From contig CM066291.1 of NCBI GenBank assembly GCA_033816765.1, forward strand, positions 744,001 to 808,000: a stretch of 64,000 nt of DNA, in the 5' to 3' direction. Within the stretch, counting starts at the first letter, position 1, and each line of letters opens with the position of its first letter. Position numbers and translations under genes: made by a program. Below are positions 62,075 to 64,000 of the stretch, one piece after another. Origin of the DNA: Nothopassalora personata (taxonomy: Eukaryota > Ascomycota > Dothideomycetes > Mycosphaerellales > Mycosphaerellaceae). The notes under the pieces were generated by a model that searched no databases, was not told where the DNA came from, and saw only the letters and a program-made list of their open reading frames with translations.

Positions 62075-64000
62075 CACCCCCATGCCGAGGCTCTAGGTGC
62101 TTGAAACAGGTGTATACACCCCACAGAAAGCATGCCGCCCCTCGCTCTCACCATGTCACTGTCCTCCATGTCGTCATACCGTTGGTTGCGCGGGAAGTGC
62201 CGGTGTAGCAGTGCGGCTGCTGTTGCTGAATGTTGAAGGTGTTTCTCGTGCGCTAATTGGCTGCGCGGACACCGCGGTCCTCAGTAAGTAACCGCCGTTG
62301 AGTTGAGTCGATTGGCGCAGTGTTGCTGTCGTCCAATGAGAGGCCTGAGAATAGGTGTCAACCAGGCTTGATAGCCGCCTCGCAGTCAGCCATATTCAGC
62401 TGCTGCACGAAGTCGGCGTGCTTGTATTGATCCAGTGCCTTCGTGAAGCCGTCAGCTATCTGGTCGTTGGTGCCTATCCAGTCAACCGTGATCTTGCGCT
62501 TGGCAATGGCTTCACGGATGTAGTGATAGCGCGTGTCGATGTGCTTAGTGCGACCGTCCACACCGCTGCTTCGCTTGGTGATGTCGATCGCTGGCATGTT
62601 GTCCTCGTACAGGGTGATGGGGAATAGCGGTCCCTTGTAGTCCACCTCCTTGAGCAGGTTGCCAATGCTGATGGCTTCCTTCGCTCCAAGCGTTAGTTGG
62701 ACATACTCAGCCTCTGTTGATGACAGTGTCACGATAGTCTGGCGGCCGGACTTCCAGGAAGTTGGTGCCCCCAGCATCGTGAAGACGAAGGCTCCTGTGG
62801 ATCGCCTATCGTCAAGGTCGTCTCCCCATGAGGCATCAACGTACCCCTTCAGTTGAAGATCGTGCTCGGTGTCTGCGCCCTTGAAGCACAGTCCACGGTA
62901 CTTGTGACCAACCAGATACTTCATGACCTGCATAACAGCGTCTATGTGTTCTACGGTTGGGTTGGCGAGAAAGCGGCACAGCAGACAGACTTGATAGCTG
63001 CAGTCTGGTCTGGTCATCATGACCACCCAGAGACATTCACCTGTAGCCTTCTGGTAGCGGCTCTTCAGTGTCGCGTCTGCCACGTACTCAGCCGGCGCCT
63101 TACGGTGTTGATGCTTCGCATACATTGGCACCTTCGGCGGCTTGCCAGTGATGTTGTACTCGTCAGCCAGCTTCTGTAGATAGCCGTCTTGTACGATGTA
63201 CAGCGTACGCTTCTTGCGGTCTCGTATAATGCGCATCCCCAAGTAGTGGTGGACGTCGCCGAGCTCACGCATCTTGAACTTGTCCTGCAGCGTTGCTGCG
63301 ATTGCCGCTACGCCTTGTCGATCCTTCGTGATGATAAGAAGGTCGTCCACGTAGATGACAATGATGGAGCCTGACACCTCGTGCTTGAACACGCAGATGT
63401 CGCTCATGATTGGAATGAAGCGCAGTGAGCGCAGGTATTTGCTGAGCTCCTGGTACCACAACAGTGGTGACTGCTTCAATCCATACAGAGCACGTCGCAG
63501 CTCACATACTTTGTTGCTATGTTCAAAGCCATGTGGCATTTCGACGTAGACCTTCCGGCCTGTGATGATAGCGTTGAGGAAAGCAGTCATGATATCGTAC
63601 TGCTGACACTCGAGGTCGTAGTGTGCGATCAGTGCGTATAGCATACGCAGAGTGGATGGCTTCACCACTGCTGCATACGTGTCGTCGTAGTCACCTTCAC
63701 GTTGTGTGTCACCACGGACTACCCAGCGTGCCTTGAAGCGGCTGATCTTGCCATTGGCATCAAGCTTGATAGCATAGACCCATCTGCCACGCAGCACACG
63801 TGTGCCAGTTGGCAGTGTTGTCTTGTCCTTGTACAGCCATGTCTCGTATTGCTCGAGACTGGCGAATTCAGCTTCTTCGGCTGCACGCCACTCGGCGTGT
63901 TGTGGTGTTGCCATTGCGGCCTTGTGGCTCTTCGGTATGAGCACCGTTGCTGGATCTGGCCAGTCGGTTGCTGCCATGAAAGCAGTCACAGTCGCATGTG
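62075..64000 (-). mobile_element. Ty1/copia element III, partial, not RIPed
   Basis: An intact minus-strand copia pol runs off the right edge. Sequence 3' of its stop (62357 down to about 62085) is probably the 3' LTR; it contains a perfect palindrome GGTGTATACACC at 62109-62120, but LTR ends cannot be fixed because the partner is outside. Normal CA/TG content shows that this copy escaped RIP. Confidence 0.85.
62358..64000 (-). CDS. copia III pol (RT and RNase H), partial at right edge
   Basis: The frame is open from the window edge to the stop at 62358 (over 540 residues). It shows the copia RT entry (WVYAIKLDANGKISRFKARWVVRG), YDIMTAFLNA, YGLKQSPLLWYQELSKYL, the catalytic YVDDLLII and YLGMRI, then RNase H with YVDASWGDD, STEAEYVQLT and LYEDNMPAI. 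All usual residues are present. The N-terminal part (gag, protease, integrase) must lie beyond 64000. Confidence 0.93.
   Translation of the reverse strand, partial: HATVTAFMAATDWPDPATVLIPKSHKAAMATPQHAEWRAAEEAEFASLEQYETWLYKDKTTLPTGTRVLRGRWVYAIKLDANGKISRFKARWVVRGDTQREGDYDDTYAAVVKPSTLRMLYALIAHYDLECQQYDIMTAFLNAIITGRKVYVEMPHGFEHSNKVCELRRALYGLKQSPLLWYQELSKYLRSLRFIPIMSDICVFKHEVSGSIIVIYVDDLLIITKDRQGVAAIAATLQDKFKMRELGDVHHYLGMRIIRDRKKRTLYIVQDGYLQKLADEYNITGKPPKVPMYAKHQHRKAPAEYVADATLKSRYQKATGECLWVVMMTRPDCSYQVCLLCRFLANPTVEHIDAVMQVMKYLVGHKYRGLCFKGADTEHDLQLKGYVDASWGDDLDDRRSTGAFVFTMLGAPTSWKSGRQTIVTLSSTEAEYVQLTLGAKEAISIGNLLKEVDYKGPLFPITLYEDNMPAIDITKRSSGVDGRTKHIDTRYHYIREAIAKRKITVDWIGTNDQIADGFTKALDQYKHADFVQQLNMADCEAAIKPG

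Overview
The window is a stretch of filamentous ascomycete chromosome, most like a Dothideomycete (Mycosphaerellales-type). The evidence is eukaryotic genes with 50-130 bp introns (GT-AG ends, CTAAC-like branch sites), fungal-only families (HsbA, fungal hybrid histidine kinase, Git3-like GPCR, soluble fumarate reductase fused to cytochrome b5, Ole1), and long blocks in which CpA/TpG has been turned into TpA, the footprint of repeat-induced point mutation (RIP). No tRNA, rRNA or CRISPR was seen. Exon boundaries were worked out by hand from splice signals and reading frame.

Layout. 1-5084: minus-strand Ty3/gypsy element A, not RIPed, with gag, a canonical -1 frameshift heptamer and pol running off the left edge. 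5085 to about 9235: RIP-destroyed DNA with a plus-strand Ty1/copia pol relic and a second relic reading frame of unknown family. 9891-23777: genes for a Wss1-like SUMO/DNA-protein-crosslink protease (-), a PAS hybrid histidine kinase (+), an O-fucosyltransferase-like membrane protein (+), an APC amino-acid/choline-type permease (-) and an iron-ADH/maleylacetate-reductase-like enzyme (+). 23909-38245: a complete RIPed minus-strand copia element (176-bp LTRs, target duplication CCTCA) containing a complete RIPed minus-strand gypsy element (27893-34950, 387-bp LTRs, target duplication GGTGT). Both carry an extra antisense reading frame between pol and the 3' LTR. 38442-60417: gene-rich DNA with a cyclic amidohydrolase (-), an ACMSD/6-MSA-decarboxylase-like amidohydrolase with a 5-nt microexon (+), delta-9 desaturase (-), HsbA-like protein (-), Eaf6 (+), feruloyl-esterase-like CE1 enzyme (+), Git3-like GPCR (+), a cyclophilin with a probable GC-AG intron (-), fumarate reductase (+), an unrecognised conserved-looking protein (+), a SnoaL-like protein (-) and an extracellular intradiol dioxygenase (-). 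60418-62074: a 140-bp direct repeat and a decayed reading frame. 62075-64000: an intact, un-RIPed minus-strand Ty1/copia pol running off the right edge.

How it fits together. The genes do not form one obvious pathway. The Fe-ADH, the two divergent amidohydrolases and the intradiol dioxygenase are the kinds of enzyme used in breakdown of aromatic acids, and the nested transposon sits between the Fe-ADH and the amidohydrolase pair, but a functional cluster is only a hypothesis. The clearest genome-scale message is two-speed: old elements fully RIPed in the middle and two clean, presumably recent, elements at the ends.
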